Assembly (NCBI GenBank): GCA_009781895.1
Contig: WQUV01000001.1
Location: 62,001-126,000, forward strand
DNA length: 64,000 bases
From: Candidatus Saccharimonadota bacterium
GTDB lineage: Bacteria > Patescibacteriota > Saccharimonadia > Saccharimonadales > Saccharimonadaceae
Direction: 5' to 3'
This document shows, one piece after another, positions 32,242 to 41,043 of the stretch (positions within the stretch are counted from its first letter, which is position 1; each line of letters starts with the position of its first letter). Below the pieces are notes generated by a model. It did not search any database. It saw only the letters and a program-made list of their open reading frames with translations, and had not been told where the DNA came from. The position numbers were made by a program, and so were the translations under genes.

Positions 32242-35200
32242 ATGCATAAGCGATTTGGGCGAAAACAGTTTCGGATAAAACGGTTCAGTAAACTACCGGT
32301 TGTATTGGGTGTCACCGTCCCTATTTTCACTCTCGCTGCCCTTGCTACCGCTCATTTCGCTATACCTCGAGACGCTCAAGCATCCGCAACCATCGCAATC
32401 ACCTGTCGTCGAGCCAATAGTGCCCTTACTGACAGCGACTGCGCTGGCCGATCTGTACATTTCAACCATAATGGGAGCCCAGTCGACCGTGGATGGAATG
32501 GTCAAGCTGGCAGGTCAAGCATCCAGACTGGTAGCAGTGGGCTACAGGTGCGCACAACAGGCGGGCTTGGCTGGGCAATCATTAGTACACCGCCAGGGGT
32601 AACTCTCAATCCAATCACTGGTGCTGTTGGTACGGCCAACACTAATGTCGGAGTAACCGTAGGCGCAAATCCAAGACTCGGCGAAGGACGCGATGGCGTC
32701 CTCACATTTAGAACTGGGCAGCACGGCCCCACTGCCTCCATAAACTTCTCTCAAGACGGGGGGCTGTGTCCATCTGCAGGCGCAATGGTCGGCGGCACAC
32801 GCTGCTTGATGGACCTCCAGTCTCGAGGAGTAATTGCTAATAATACTAGATTTAATATGCCAGCACATGGCGGCGATCTAGACTTCTTCATATATCATGA
32901 CCCTCTCTTTTCTGGCACAACAGTAGATTCTCAGCGCCCTAGTCTTGGGAATGGTTGTGATAACTGGACCATAAGTGCACCAAGCGCTCTTGCTAACCGC
33001 ACTTTTCGCTCAACCATTACCGCTCCACAAAACGATGCCATCGGCACAAGAGCCTGCACAATTACTGTAGGCTCTCGGAATTTCTTTATCGATCAACCTC
33101 GGTTTACATCCCAACTACTGACTCTTGACAACACCCCGACAGTCAATCTCGACCGCACTGCCGGCAGCACTACTACCACTACCATCCGACGAAGAATCGG
33201 TGGCGGTGGCTGGACCCCAACCGACAACTTCACTATCGTCAGCACGACAGCAGTGCCTGGGACTCCTAACTGCGACTGGCTGACCTCGGACAGACAGGGA
33301 ACCAATCTTGTTCTCAGCACTGCAACTGGTCCCGCGGGGGCTAACAACAACCTTAGCCCCCGCCAATGTCAAGTCAGAGTCAGGCAACTTGACCCTACTA
33401 TCAATCCAGAGGCAGCCTACTGGAACGTCATCGTTACACAACAGGGTACCGACAACATCCAAGCGCGGATCGAGCCATCAGACCTAATATTCACTGCCGA
33501 AGGCGACGCTCGAACCTTTGATTTTCAAACCCGTGAAGGCGACGCTGGCACATTCAGCAATACTGTACCTGCACCGCTCTCACCTAACCCAGTATCTATC
33601 ACCTTTGGCGCTGGCGGCACCGGATGGGCTAGATTCACCAGGACCGGAAGCTCTATTACGCTTACTGTCGACCCGAACGACGGACCAGACGAACGCACCG
33701 CCACACTGAATATTATGTACGGCGGCGTCCTCCGACCTTTCGATATCAGACAATTCCCTGAAATTATCGCTGGTCCTGGTAGCCCAGACGGTGGCGAAGG
33801 CGAAGCCATTGAAGTAACCTGCGACCTCGGCCCGCTTGGCTGGGCGCTTTGTCCTATTATTACAGGCCTTAACGACATGCTTGGCAGTATGTATGGCTGG
33901 CTTGAAAACAATTTCCTGCGCATGGAACTCAGCTTCTATGACACTGACACTCCCACACATTATGCATGGGGGACCTTCCGTAATATCGCCAACGTCCTCT
34001 TCGTTATCTTCTTCCTTGTCGTTATCTTCTCTCAAGTCACCAGTATTGGTATCAGTAACTATGGCATCAAGAAGATGTTGCCAGAAATTATTGTGGCGGC
34101 TGTTCTCATCAATCTCTCCTTCTTTATCACTCAGGCTATGATTGATCTCTCAAATATCATTGGCTATCAGATCCACCAGCTACTCACTGGCATTGCCAGC
34201 CAAATTGGAAACATACAATTTGGTGCAGGCGAAGGAGGGCTCCTGGGTACACTTGCCCTGATCTTGGGTATAGCTGGAACAGTCTCAGTCGTTGGCATGG
34301 TTTTAACTGGTGGATTCGGCGCACTCTTCGCAGTAGCAATGATATTCTTAATTTCTGCATTAATTGCTATTGTCATGCTGTTCGTTATATTGGTCATGAG
34401 GCAGGTTGGCATAATTATCCTGGTTGTAATCGCACCACTTGCTTTCGCTGCCCGCATCCTACCTAACACCGCCAGACTCTTTAATTCATGGTGGAAGATG
34501 TTTGTGTCCCTGCTCGTCGTTTATCCTGCCTGTAGCCTGGTAATTGGTGCTGGAGTATTGGCCGGAACCATCATTACAAATGGCGTCGTACTCAATGAAG
34601 ACGCCAGTGCCGCCGACCAAATTAGAGGTATAGCCGGTATGATTGCGATGATTGCACCTTACTTCGCAGTCATTACTATTATCAAGGGTTCCCTCGGAGG
34701 CCTCGGCAAGATCGGCGCCATGGTCACAGGCGCCGCAGTAGGCGCTGGATTAACCGCTAAAATGATGAGTTCCCGCGCCGCGAACTACGGTGGTAAAAAG
34801 ATTAACGAAGGATATGGCCACGAACAACGCCTCCAGGCCAAAGCTGCTGCTGCCAAGGCTAAAGCAGATAAGAAAACAGCTGAACTTACCGCAAGCGCAA
34901 AATATGGCAAAGGCACGTTCGGCAAGCTCCAACAAGCTCAATCCGAATTTGACCAATACAGAAGCGCGGCTGAAATGGCAAGTGCCAGCGAGTACGACGG
35001 TGAGACAGTCACAAAGCAAGGACGACAATGGGCTGCCATTAGTCGTGACGGCGCTATTGAGCTAGGAAAATATAAAGAGGGCGATATCAACTATGATCGC
35101 GATTTTGCCGCCGAAGAAAAGAAAGCTCTAGACAGCGGATTATCTGCTACGGCTGCTAAGGACAAGGCCACCAGCAAACTTGCTAATAATCGAAGGATTA

Positions 35201-36216
35201 GTAGTAAGAATGGTGGTGTGTATCAAGTAGGTGACGCTAGCTATGACGCCGACATGCGGAAAGCTACATCAATGCCTCCAGGTGCTGCGCGCAATAACAG
35301 AATAAAAGAAATCGAAGAAGCAGCCTCAATGAGTAGTATGGCAGCTGGTACTTACTCACCTGGTAGCGCAAATTATGTTAGAGATCTAGCAGCTAATAGC
35401 GGTGTTGAAAGCAAGTTAATGAAGTCAAGGCGCGAGCAAAGTGCAAAAAATGCCGTTCACCCAGATGCTCACTCCCGAACTAACCGACGCGCTATCGCCC
35501 AGACCGCTATCAATAAGCGCGATGCCGAGCAAGGCAAAGAAGCCGACTTGGCTCTATCAAGCATGAATACGGCATCAGCCCAAGGTTACGGCGCAGATGC
35601 TATCGCTAACGGAGACTATATTAAAGCCACTCGTGCAATCGCGAAACTTCAGTCGGACGGGAAAGTCGACGAAGCACGTCGCCTCACTCAAGACTATACT
35701 TCATCAGGCATTGGTGGTGTCCGTGGACGTTCTGCTCTTGGACAGGTTGGCAAGAATAAAGAAACCAAAGCTGATGCCTTCGGAGACTACGCCTACTACA
35801 AGTACATAACTGAAAACCCAGACAGTACCGGGACAATTGATGAGTACTATGCTGGTGCCGGCGAGTTTGCGACAAATGGCAAAAGCTTTGCAGATGACGT
35901 TGCCAGTGGCAAGTATACTCACTCTTATGCAACCATGGATAACGACACTGCTAAGCATATTGCTACCGCTGACGCTACCGGCGATCAGGCCGTAGCCATG
36001 CTCAGCCAGATGGATGCCCAGAAAGTCGGTCAGCTTGGAGAGCAGAACTTAATCGACCTTATGCGCACAGCAGATGCACGCGCCACATCCGACCCAACAT
36101 TCGCTACACACTACAACACTATTCGCGACACCATCCGTGATAACTACCGCGATGCTGGCGCAAACGCTGCTACATTCGGCTATACAGCTGGCATGAAGAG
36201 TAAGTTTGGCATATAA
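32242..36216 (+). CDS. VirB6/TrbL-like T4SS channel with BACON-like ectodomain
   Basis: A 1324-residue membrane protein. A basic start and hydrophobic segment (about 15-45) resemble a signal anchor. Residues about 50-520 are a Cys- and Thr-rich ectodomain of four or five repeats ending in strands such as ASINFSQDGG, FFIDQP, VIVTQQGTDN and FDIRQ, the pattern of BACON-type Ig-like domains. A hydrophobic block (about 545-845) with at least six helices matches the VirB6/TrbL conjugation channel. The tail (about 850-1324) is hydrophilic, helical and Ala/Lys-rich, with three YxxGxxxYxxD repeats. Its 30-kb distance from prgI-virB4 is notable. FemAB follows after 15 bases. Confidence 0.75.
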   Translation: MHKRFGRKQFRIKRFSKLPVVLGVTVPIFTLAALATAHFAIPRDAQASATIAITCRRANSALTDSDCAGRSVHFNHNGSPVDRGWNGQAGRSSIQTGSSGLQVRTTGGLGWAIISTPPGVTLNPITGAVGTANTNVGVTVGANPRLGEGRDGVLTFRTGQHGPTASINFSQDGGLCPSAGAMVGGTRCLMDLQSRGVIANNTRFNMPAHGGDLDFFIYHDPLFSGTTVDSQRPSLGNGCDNWTISAPSALANRTFRSTITAPQNDAIGTRACTITVGSRNFFIDQPRFTSQLLTLDNTPTVNLDRTAGSTTTTTIRRRIGGGGWTPTDNFTIVSTTAVPGTPNCDWLTSDRQGTNLVLSTATGPAGANNNLSPRQCQVRVRQLDPTINPEAAYWNVIVTQQGTDNIQARIEPSDLIFTAEGDARTFDFQTREGDAGTFSNTVPAPLSPNPVSITFGAGGTGWARFTRTGSSITLTVDPNDGPDERTATLNIMYGGVLRPFDIRQFPEIIAGPGSPDGGEGEAIEVTCDLGPLGWALCPIITGLNDMLGSMYGWLENNFLRMELSFYDTDTPTHYAWGTFRNIANVLFVIFFLVVIFSQVTSIGISNYGIKKMLPEIIVAAVLINLSFFITQAMIDLSNIIGYQIHQLLTGIASQIGNIQFGAGEGGLLGTLALILGIAGTVSVVGMVLTGGFGALFAVAMIFLISALIAIVMLFVILVMRQVGIIILVVIAPLAFAARILPNTARLFNSWWKMFVSLLVVYPACSLVIGAGVLAGTIITNGVVLNEDASAADQIRGIAGMIAMIAPYFAVITIIKGSLGGLGKIGAMVTGAAVGAGLTAKMMSSRAANYGGKKINEGYGHEQRLQAKAAAAKAKADKKTAELTASAKYGKGTFGKLQQAQSEFDQYRSAAEMASASEYDGETVTKQGRQWAAISRDGAIELGKYKEGDINYDRDFAAEEKKALDSGLSATAAKDKATSKLANNRRISSKNGGVYQVGDASYDADMRKATSMPPGAARNNRIKEIEEAASMSSMAAGTYSPGSANYVRDLAANSGVESKLMKSRREQSAKNAVHPDAHSRTNRRAIAQTAINKRDAEQGKEADLALSSMNTASAQGYGADAIANGDYIKATRAIAKLQSDGKVDEARRLTQDYTSSGIGGVRGRSALGQVGKNKETKADAFGDYAYYKYITENPDSTGTIDEYYAGAGEFATNGKSFADDVASGKYTHSYATMDNDTAKHIATADATGDQAVAMLSQMDAQKVGQLGEQNLIDLMRTADARATSDPTFATHYNTIRDTIRDNYRDAGANAATFGYTAGMKSKFGI

Positions 36217-36231
36217 GGGCAACGTAAGCCT

Positions 36232-37212
36232 ATGATTACCACATACATTATTCCAAAACAATGGGATAACCTTGTCGACAGTCATCATGGTCACCCCTTA
36301 CAGCTCTTCGGCTGGGGTGAGGTCAAGAAGGTCACTGGTTCATGGCAAGTCACGCGCCTTGCTAATGACAACTACTTTGCGCAAATCCTCATCAGAAAGA
36401 CTCCGCTCGGTCGCTTCGGCTATATACCGCGTGGCAACAACTTCGACTCTGACTTCCTCCGCGAACTTAAGGCTTTCGCACAAAAAGAAAACCTCTTCAT
36501 GCTCCGCTTCGAGCCCAACGTCAAAGCCACCGACTGGCACCATAAGCTCAAGAAGGCCCGAGACCATGTTCTCCTAGCCCGCACCATCCAGCTCGACCTC
36601 ACCAAATCCAAAGAAGAACTACTAGCCACTATGGACTCTAAAACCCGTCAATATATCCGTCGCTCCGAGCGAGACAATAACACCACAATCCGCAAAGCCC
36701 GAGAGTCCGATCTCGACCGAATCCTTACAATCTACCGCGAAACCGCCAAGCGCGCTGGTTTCCCTATCCACCCCGACAGTTACTACCGCACCATCTTTAA
36801 ACAAATGGGCCAAAACAACCACATCCACGTCGCCGAAATCAATGGCCAGGTCGAAGCCTTCCTCTGGTGCGTCAAGACACCCGAAGTCTGCATCGAACTA
36901 TATGGCGGTGCCACCGACCTCGCCTTCCAGAAGCGTGCCAACTATACATTAAAGTGGCATACCATCTTGACCGCGAAAGGCATATGCTTGGAGACAGTAA
37001 AGGCTGCTCCTGACTCTAAGCCTGTGCCTTCGCGAAGCTATGACGTTAATGGTCTTTTAAATGACGGTATCTCCAAGTTCAAGCTCGGCTTCTCCGGTGG
37101 CGCCGAAATCCAGCTCGCTGCAACCTCAGACCTCGTAATCAAACCGCTAAACTACTTCTTCTTCGCTACGCTCTTGCCACTCTTTAAGCGCTTGAGCTCG
37201 CGTCGCACCTGA
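36232..37212 (+). CDS. FemAB family peptidoglycan aminoacyltransferase
   Basis: A 326-residue FemX/FemAB-like protein. Such enzymes transfer an amino acid from aminoacyl-tRNA to the stem peptide of lipid II, forming the interpeptide bridge. The protein shows two GNAT-like halves: HHGHPLQLFGWGEVK at the start, LDLTKSKEELLATMDSKTRQYIRRSER in the middle, then a second domain with AFLWCVK and ELYGGATD, ending in GISKFKLGFSGG. The coiled-coil arm of staphylococcal Fem proteins is absent. The amino acid used is not predictable. Its 3' end overlaps the convergent MurE-like gene by 61 bases. It is probably co-transcribed with the VirB6-like gene. Confidence 0.85.
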   Translation: MITTYIIPKQWDNLVDSHHGHPLQLFGWGEVKKVTGSWQVTRLANDNYFAQILIRKTPLGRFGYIPRGNNFDSDFLRELKAFAQKENLFMLRFEPNVKATDWHHKLKKARDHVLLARTIQLDLTKSKEELLATMDSKTRQYIRRSERDNNTTIRKARESDLDRILTIYRETAKRAGFPIHPDSYYRTIFKQMGQNNHIHVAEINGQVEAFLWCVKTPEVCIELYGGATDLAFQKRANYTLKWHTILTAKGICLETVKAAPDSKPVPSRSYDVNGLLNDGISKFKLGFSGGAEIQLAATSDLVIKPLNYFFFATLLPLFKRLSSRRT

Positions 37213-38456
37213 TCGGCTTCTGAGTACGGTATCGGCCCGTCGACCGTCTCAATCTCTCGCTCGTGCCCTTTACCCAGGAATAACACCACGTCATTCTTCT
37301 TCGCCATCTCTACCGCAAATCGCACCGCTTCTGACCGATTATGGATCTTATATAGGTCTTTCTTTGGAAACCTCGCCTTATAAATCCCCTCTTCAAGATC
37401 AGTAAAGATCTCCTCTGGCGGAGTATCATAATCACCGTCCTCTGTTAGAATAATCACATCTGCATACTTACCTGCCCACTCACCACGCGGCGCTCGCGTA
37501 CTTGCGTCACGCTTACCGCCTGCCGCACCAAACATCGTAATCAGTCGTCCACCCTTCTCTTTAGCTGCCCGTTTCATGTCCGGCATCAGCTTTTCAAAAG
37601 CATCTGGGGTATGTGCAAAGTCAATGATAGCCGTAAAGTTCTGTCCCTCATCTACTGCCTCCATGCGCCCATCAATCACGTCAAGGTTCGAAATCCCATC
37701 CGCAATCTCGGACAAGTTCAATCCATAATGTAAACCAACTGCTGCTGCTGCCAAGGCATTATAGACGTTAAACTCTCCTGCGATATTGGAGCGTAACGGC
37801 ATCTTCGGGTTCGTGCAAAAATCTCGGTAGCAAATCGAAAACTCTACATAGTCACTACCTAGCTTAATATTACTCGCCCTTAATTCACCTTCTTCCACGC
37901 CATAATTCATGAACTTCGGCACACTCGCTTCAAACAATCTTGCGACACCATCTTCAGCATTCACAACACCAAACTTTGACTTCCAAAACAATCGTCGTTT
38001 TGCCTTCACGTAACGCTCAAACGTGCCATGATAATCCAAGTGCTCATGTGTCATATTAGTTAAGACACCCGTGTCGAAATTAATTCCAAAAACTCGCTTC
38101 TGCGCCAGAGCATGCGAGGTCGTCTCTAGCACCAAATAGTCAATCCCCTGCTTACGTAGTTCCTTTAGCATTCTATTCAGCATCCTAGGATGCGGCGTTG
38201 TCACATGCTCATCTGGTGCTTTCAGTCGCCCGTTTGCACCATAGCCAACCGTCGTCACAATCCCCGTGCGCTTACCTGCCGCTCGCAATATCTCATAGAT
38301 CATAAAGCAAGTCGTCGTTTTGCCGTTAGTACCAGTCACGCCAATCACTGTCATTCCACGAGTCGGAAAACCATATAGTAGCGCCCAAATAAACCCTTGC
38401 CAATAATGATACGGCAACGAGATAACGTCCCTAATACGACGCCGTCTTGCCTGCAC
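37152..38456 (-). CDS. murE: MurE-like Mur ligase
   Basis: A 434-residue Mur ligase most like MurE, which adds the third amino acid to UDP-MurNAc-dipeptide. The ATP site GVTGTNGKTTT is at 39-49; TTPHPRMLNRML and ETTSHAL are MurE-typical, as are VLTNMTHEHLDYHG and FAHTPDAFEKLMPD. The N-terminal UDP-binding domain is nearly missing (about 35 residues instead of 90). The DNPR motif of diaminopimelate-adding enzymes is replaced around LTEDGDYDTPPEEIF, so the substrate may be Lys or another diamino acid. GTG at 38456 directly follows the PBP stop. It ends opposite FemAB with a 61-base overlap. Confidence 0.87.
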   Translation of the reverse strand: MQARRRRIRDVISLPYHYWQGFIWALLYGFPTRGMTVIGVTGTNGKTTTCFMIYEILRAAGKRTGIVTTVGYGANGRLKAPDEHVTTPHPRMLNRMLKELRKQGIDYLVLETTSHALAQKRVFGINFDTGVLTNMTHEHLDYHGTFERYVKAKRRLFWKSKFGVVNAEDGVARLFEASVPKFMNYGVEEGELRASNIKLGSDYVEFSICYRDFCTNPKMPLRSNIAGEFNVYNALAAAAVGLHYGLNLSEIADGISNLDVIDGRMEAVDEGQNFTAIIDFAHTPDAFEKLMPDMKRAAKEKGGRLITMFGAAGGKRDASTRAPRGEWAGKYADVIILTEDGDYDTPPEEIFTDLEEGIYKARFPKKDLYKIHNRSEAVRFAVEMAKKNDVVLFLGKGHEREIETVDGPIPYSEADQVRRELKRLKSGKSVAKKK

Positions 38457-41006
38457 TTAGTAACCCCATCGATTGCGAGGTAGCAGCATAAGAGGGTTCC
38501 CAGCGCTATTCCAAAAACCAGAAATCAGCTCATTCTCTGGTGGCTCTGCTGGCCCACATACCAGATTATCTTCGTTAATCGGCTCCAAATCCCAGCCCTC
38601 AGGTCCGCCAAACGCGCTGACCGTACCAGACATCTGATCCACTAGACCCATCGCCCGCACAGTCGTGCGATTCTGCGGCAAAGTACAGCGAGTTGCTAGT
38701 CGTCGAGTCGCAGTATCTACTTCAAAGTCCATCTCTGACCAGCCAGTATTACCACGGTTTGTCCATGACGACGCGATGTCAGTCACACCCGCAATCCCCA
38801 TCGTGTGAATACCTGCAGGTCGCGGCAGCGGCTGGTTCAATCGATAACGACCCTCCGCAATGTAAATCTCATGATGTATATATTCAATAGTATACGCCGC
38901 CGCCCGTCGCACATGAATACCGCACGATCGGCTAATCGGCTGCCCATCATGCCGCGCACACCAGAATGATGTCGACAGTACTGGTGAAACACTAGTAAAC
39001 CAGTTATTAGTAATTCGGTTGTTTAGGCCAGTCGAGGTACCAGTCTTTGTGCCAGTCCATACGCCAGGCGTAATCCAACCAGCCGATGCTGGACCTGTAG
39101 TCTGTGCACCAAGCGTTCGTCGTGGCACTGGGTCATGCAGAATGTGCATCGCCATATACGCCGCTTGCGGATCAAACACTGGCACACCCCGCACATCGTT
39201 CCACTGTCGCATCACTCGACCTTCACCATTCACTGCCCGTAATATATATACCAATGGCTTGTAATTGCCGCCACGCGCCAAAGTTGCAAGCGCGTTCGTA
39301 TGCTCATCCATTCGTACGTTACAGCCGTTACCGATTGCCGCTGATAGTCCACCCTCCCAACCTTGAGCGCAGTATGAGTGGTTGCCCGCATTTCGAATCG
39401 CCTGCAAAGTCGGCTGCACTCCGATGATATCCATCGCTTTCACCGCAGGACGATTCAAAGACGCGCCTAGTGAGTGCCTGATTGTCACTTGAGGATTGTG
39501 TGCCGACGTGGTGTTTTGAATATTTGTGCCATACCACTCTTCAATGTTCTCATCACGGATAATCGAACCAGGACCAAAGTTACGTCCTGCGCGCTGATTA
39601 AACAACTCAGCAAAAATCAAATTCTTAATCGTCGACCCTGGCTCGATCAACGATCGCGCTGCATTAGTTTGACCATAACCTGGTGTATCCCAGCCAATCG
39701 ACCCGACCATCGCAATCACTTGCCCAGTATCCACATCTACTGACGTCCCTGCCATATTATTTGCTGTACCTGCACCCGTCATCATCAACGGAGCCTCGAC
39801 CGCTACCGCTCGCTCCATTGCTCGTTGCGCCCTTATATCAAGTGTCGTGTAAATCCTCCAACCCCCCGCCCGCACCGCTGCCACGCCAAACTCTTCTTCA
39901 AGTTGACGCCTCACCTCCACCACAAAGTGCGGTGCCTGGATATCCGTAAACTGCGTGTCCATCGGACGGATAGTTGCAATGATGTCGTGCGTCAACGCCT
40001 CGTCTGCCTGCTCTCGGGTAATAAAGCCCATGTCAACCATCGCATTAATACCGTGCCGCTGTCGCGCTAGTAGCGCCGCTCTTCGCGCATTACAGCTATC
40101 GGGAGTTTCGTATCGACCACAGAATGGCGTAAATCGGCTCGGGTTCTGCGGGATTGATACTAATAGCGCCGCCTCAGCAATCGTCAACTCAGCCGCACTC
40201 TTGCCGAAGTAAGCCCGCGCACCAGACTCTATACCATTACGTCGTCCACCAAATGGCGACTGATTTAGATACATTGTCATAATTTCTTCTTTTGTAAAGC
40301 GTCGCTCTACCTCCATCGCCAATATAATCTCACGCACCTTACGTGGTACGCCAGTAATCGTCTGGTCGCGCGGCTCATCACCAAAGAACACTTGGTTCAC
40401 CAACTGTTGAGTAATTGTCGATCCGCCCTGCACTTGCTGACCCGTCAAAGTCATCCAGAGCGCACGGATCGTATCTCGTGGACTCACACCTATATGATTC
40501 TCGAAATTCCTATCCTCTAACGCAATCACCGCCCAAACCGCATACTGACTGATCTCGTCCGCCTCAACTGCAATTCGATAGTCACCATCACCTCGATCCT
40601 CCCAAAGCACAACGCCATTCCGGTCTAAGTATATATTAGTCGTTGAGATCACCTTATTCCGCAAGGCATCTGGGCTTAGCATCGCAATGTCACGTGCAAA
40701 CCATAAGAATAACACGCCTATAAACAACGCTAACCCGATAAAAATCGTACCCCAAATCTTTAGGGATAGAACCACGCCTCGCTTACTAAACCAGAAACGA
40801 AAAAATCGTCGCCCAAGATTCGTAAACCACACCCCCACAAACGCCAATATTGACTTCGCCCACGATCCAAATCCGTCTTCAGATAAGCTCGCTATCTTTG
40901 GTAGGCGCGGCAATGGACGCTCATCTCGCCGTGAACGACCTTTATTTCGTCGCCCCTCTCGATCAGAGTCTTCTTGAAATCGCGCTACTCGCTTTTTCGC
41001 TTTCAT
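38457..41006 (-). CDS. Class A penicillin-binding protein (PBP1)
   Basis: An 849-residue bifunctional peptidoglycan synthase. A charged cytosolic head (1-60) and a membrane helix (about 80-105) precede a GT51 glycosyltransferase domain with ALEDRNFENHIG, GGSTITQQLVNQ and RKVREIILAMEVER. The transpeptidase domain has PGSTIKN (catalytic Ser near 455), SLNRP (SxN) and KTGTS (near 654). The C-terminal region is an extra 120 residues with Cys. ATG at 41006 follows a TAGAAT box by 7 bases and is preferred to an adjacent GTG at 41009. The MurE-like gene follows directly, an envelope operon. Confidence 0.92.
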   Translation of the reverse strand: MKAKKRVARFQEDSDREGRRNKGRSRRDERPLPRLPKIASLSEDGFGSWAKSILAFVGVWFTNLGRRFFRFWFSKRGVVLSLKIWGTIFIGLALFIGVLFLWFARDIAMLSPDALRNKVISTTNIYLDRNGVVLWEDRGDGDYRIAVEADEISQYAVWAVIALEDRNFENHIGVSPRDTIRALWMTLTGQQVQGGSTITQQLVNQVFFGDEPRDQTITGVPRKVREIILAMEVERRFTKEEIMTMYLNQSPFGGRRNGIESGARAYFGKSAAELTIAEAALLVSIPQNPSRFTPFCGRYETPDSCNARRAALLARQRHGINAMVDMGFITREQADEALTHDIIATIRPMDTQFTDIQAPHFVVEVRRQLEEEFGVAAVRAGGWRIYTTLDIRAQRAMERAVAVEAPLMMTGAGTANNMAGTSVDVDTGQVIAMVGSIGWDTPGYGQTNAARSLIEPGSTIKNLIFAELFNQRAGRNFGPGSIIRDENIEEWYGTNIQNTTSAHNPQVTIRHSLGASLNRPAVKAMDIIGVQPTLQAIRNAGNHSYCAQGWEGGLSAAIGNGCNVRMDEHTNALATLARGGNYKPLVYILRAVNGEGRVMRQWNDVRGVPVFDPQAAYMAMHILHDPVPRRTLGAQTTGPASAGWITPGVWTGTKTGTSTGLNNRITNNWFTSVSPVLSTSFWCARHDGQPISRSCGIHVRRAAAYTIEYIHHEIYIAEGRYRLNQPLPRPAGIHTMGIAGVTDIASSWTNRGNTGWSEMDFEVDTATRRLATRCTLPQNRTTVRAMGLVDQMSGTVSAFGGPEGWDLEPINEDNLVCGPAEPPENELISGFWNSAGNPLMLLPRNRWGY

Positions 41007-41013
41007 CACCTCT

Positions 41014-41042
41014 ATTCTAACATTTTACGAGGATTTATGCAA
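41014..41042 (-). promoter_or_regulatory. PBP-murE promoter, leaderless
   Basis: TTGCAT (41037-41042), 17 bases, TAGAAT (41014-41019) on the minus strand; 7 bases to the ATG at 41006. It touches the stop of the giant protein gene. Confidence 0.6.
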
Positions 41043-41043
41043 A

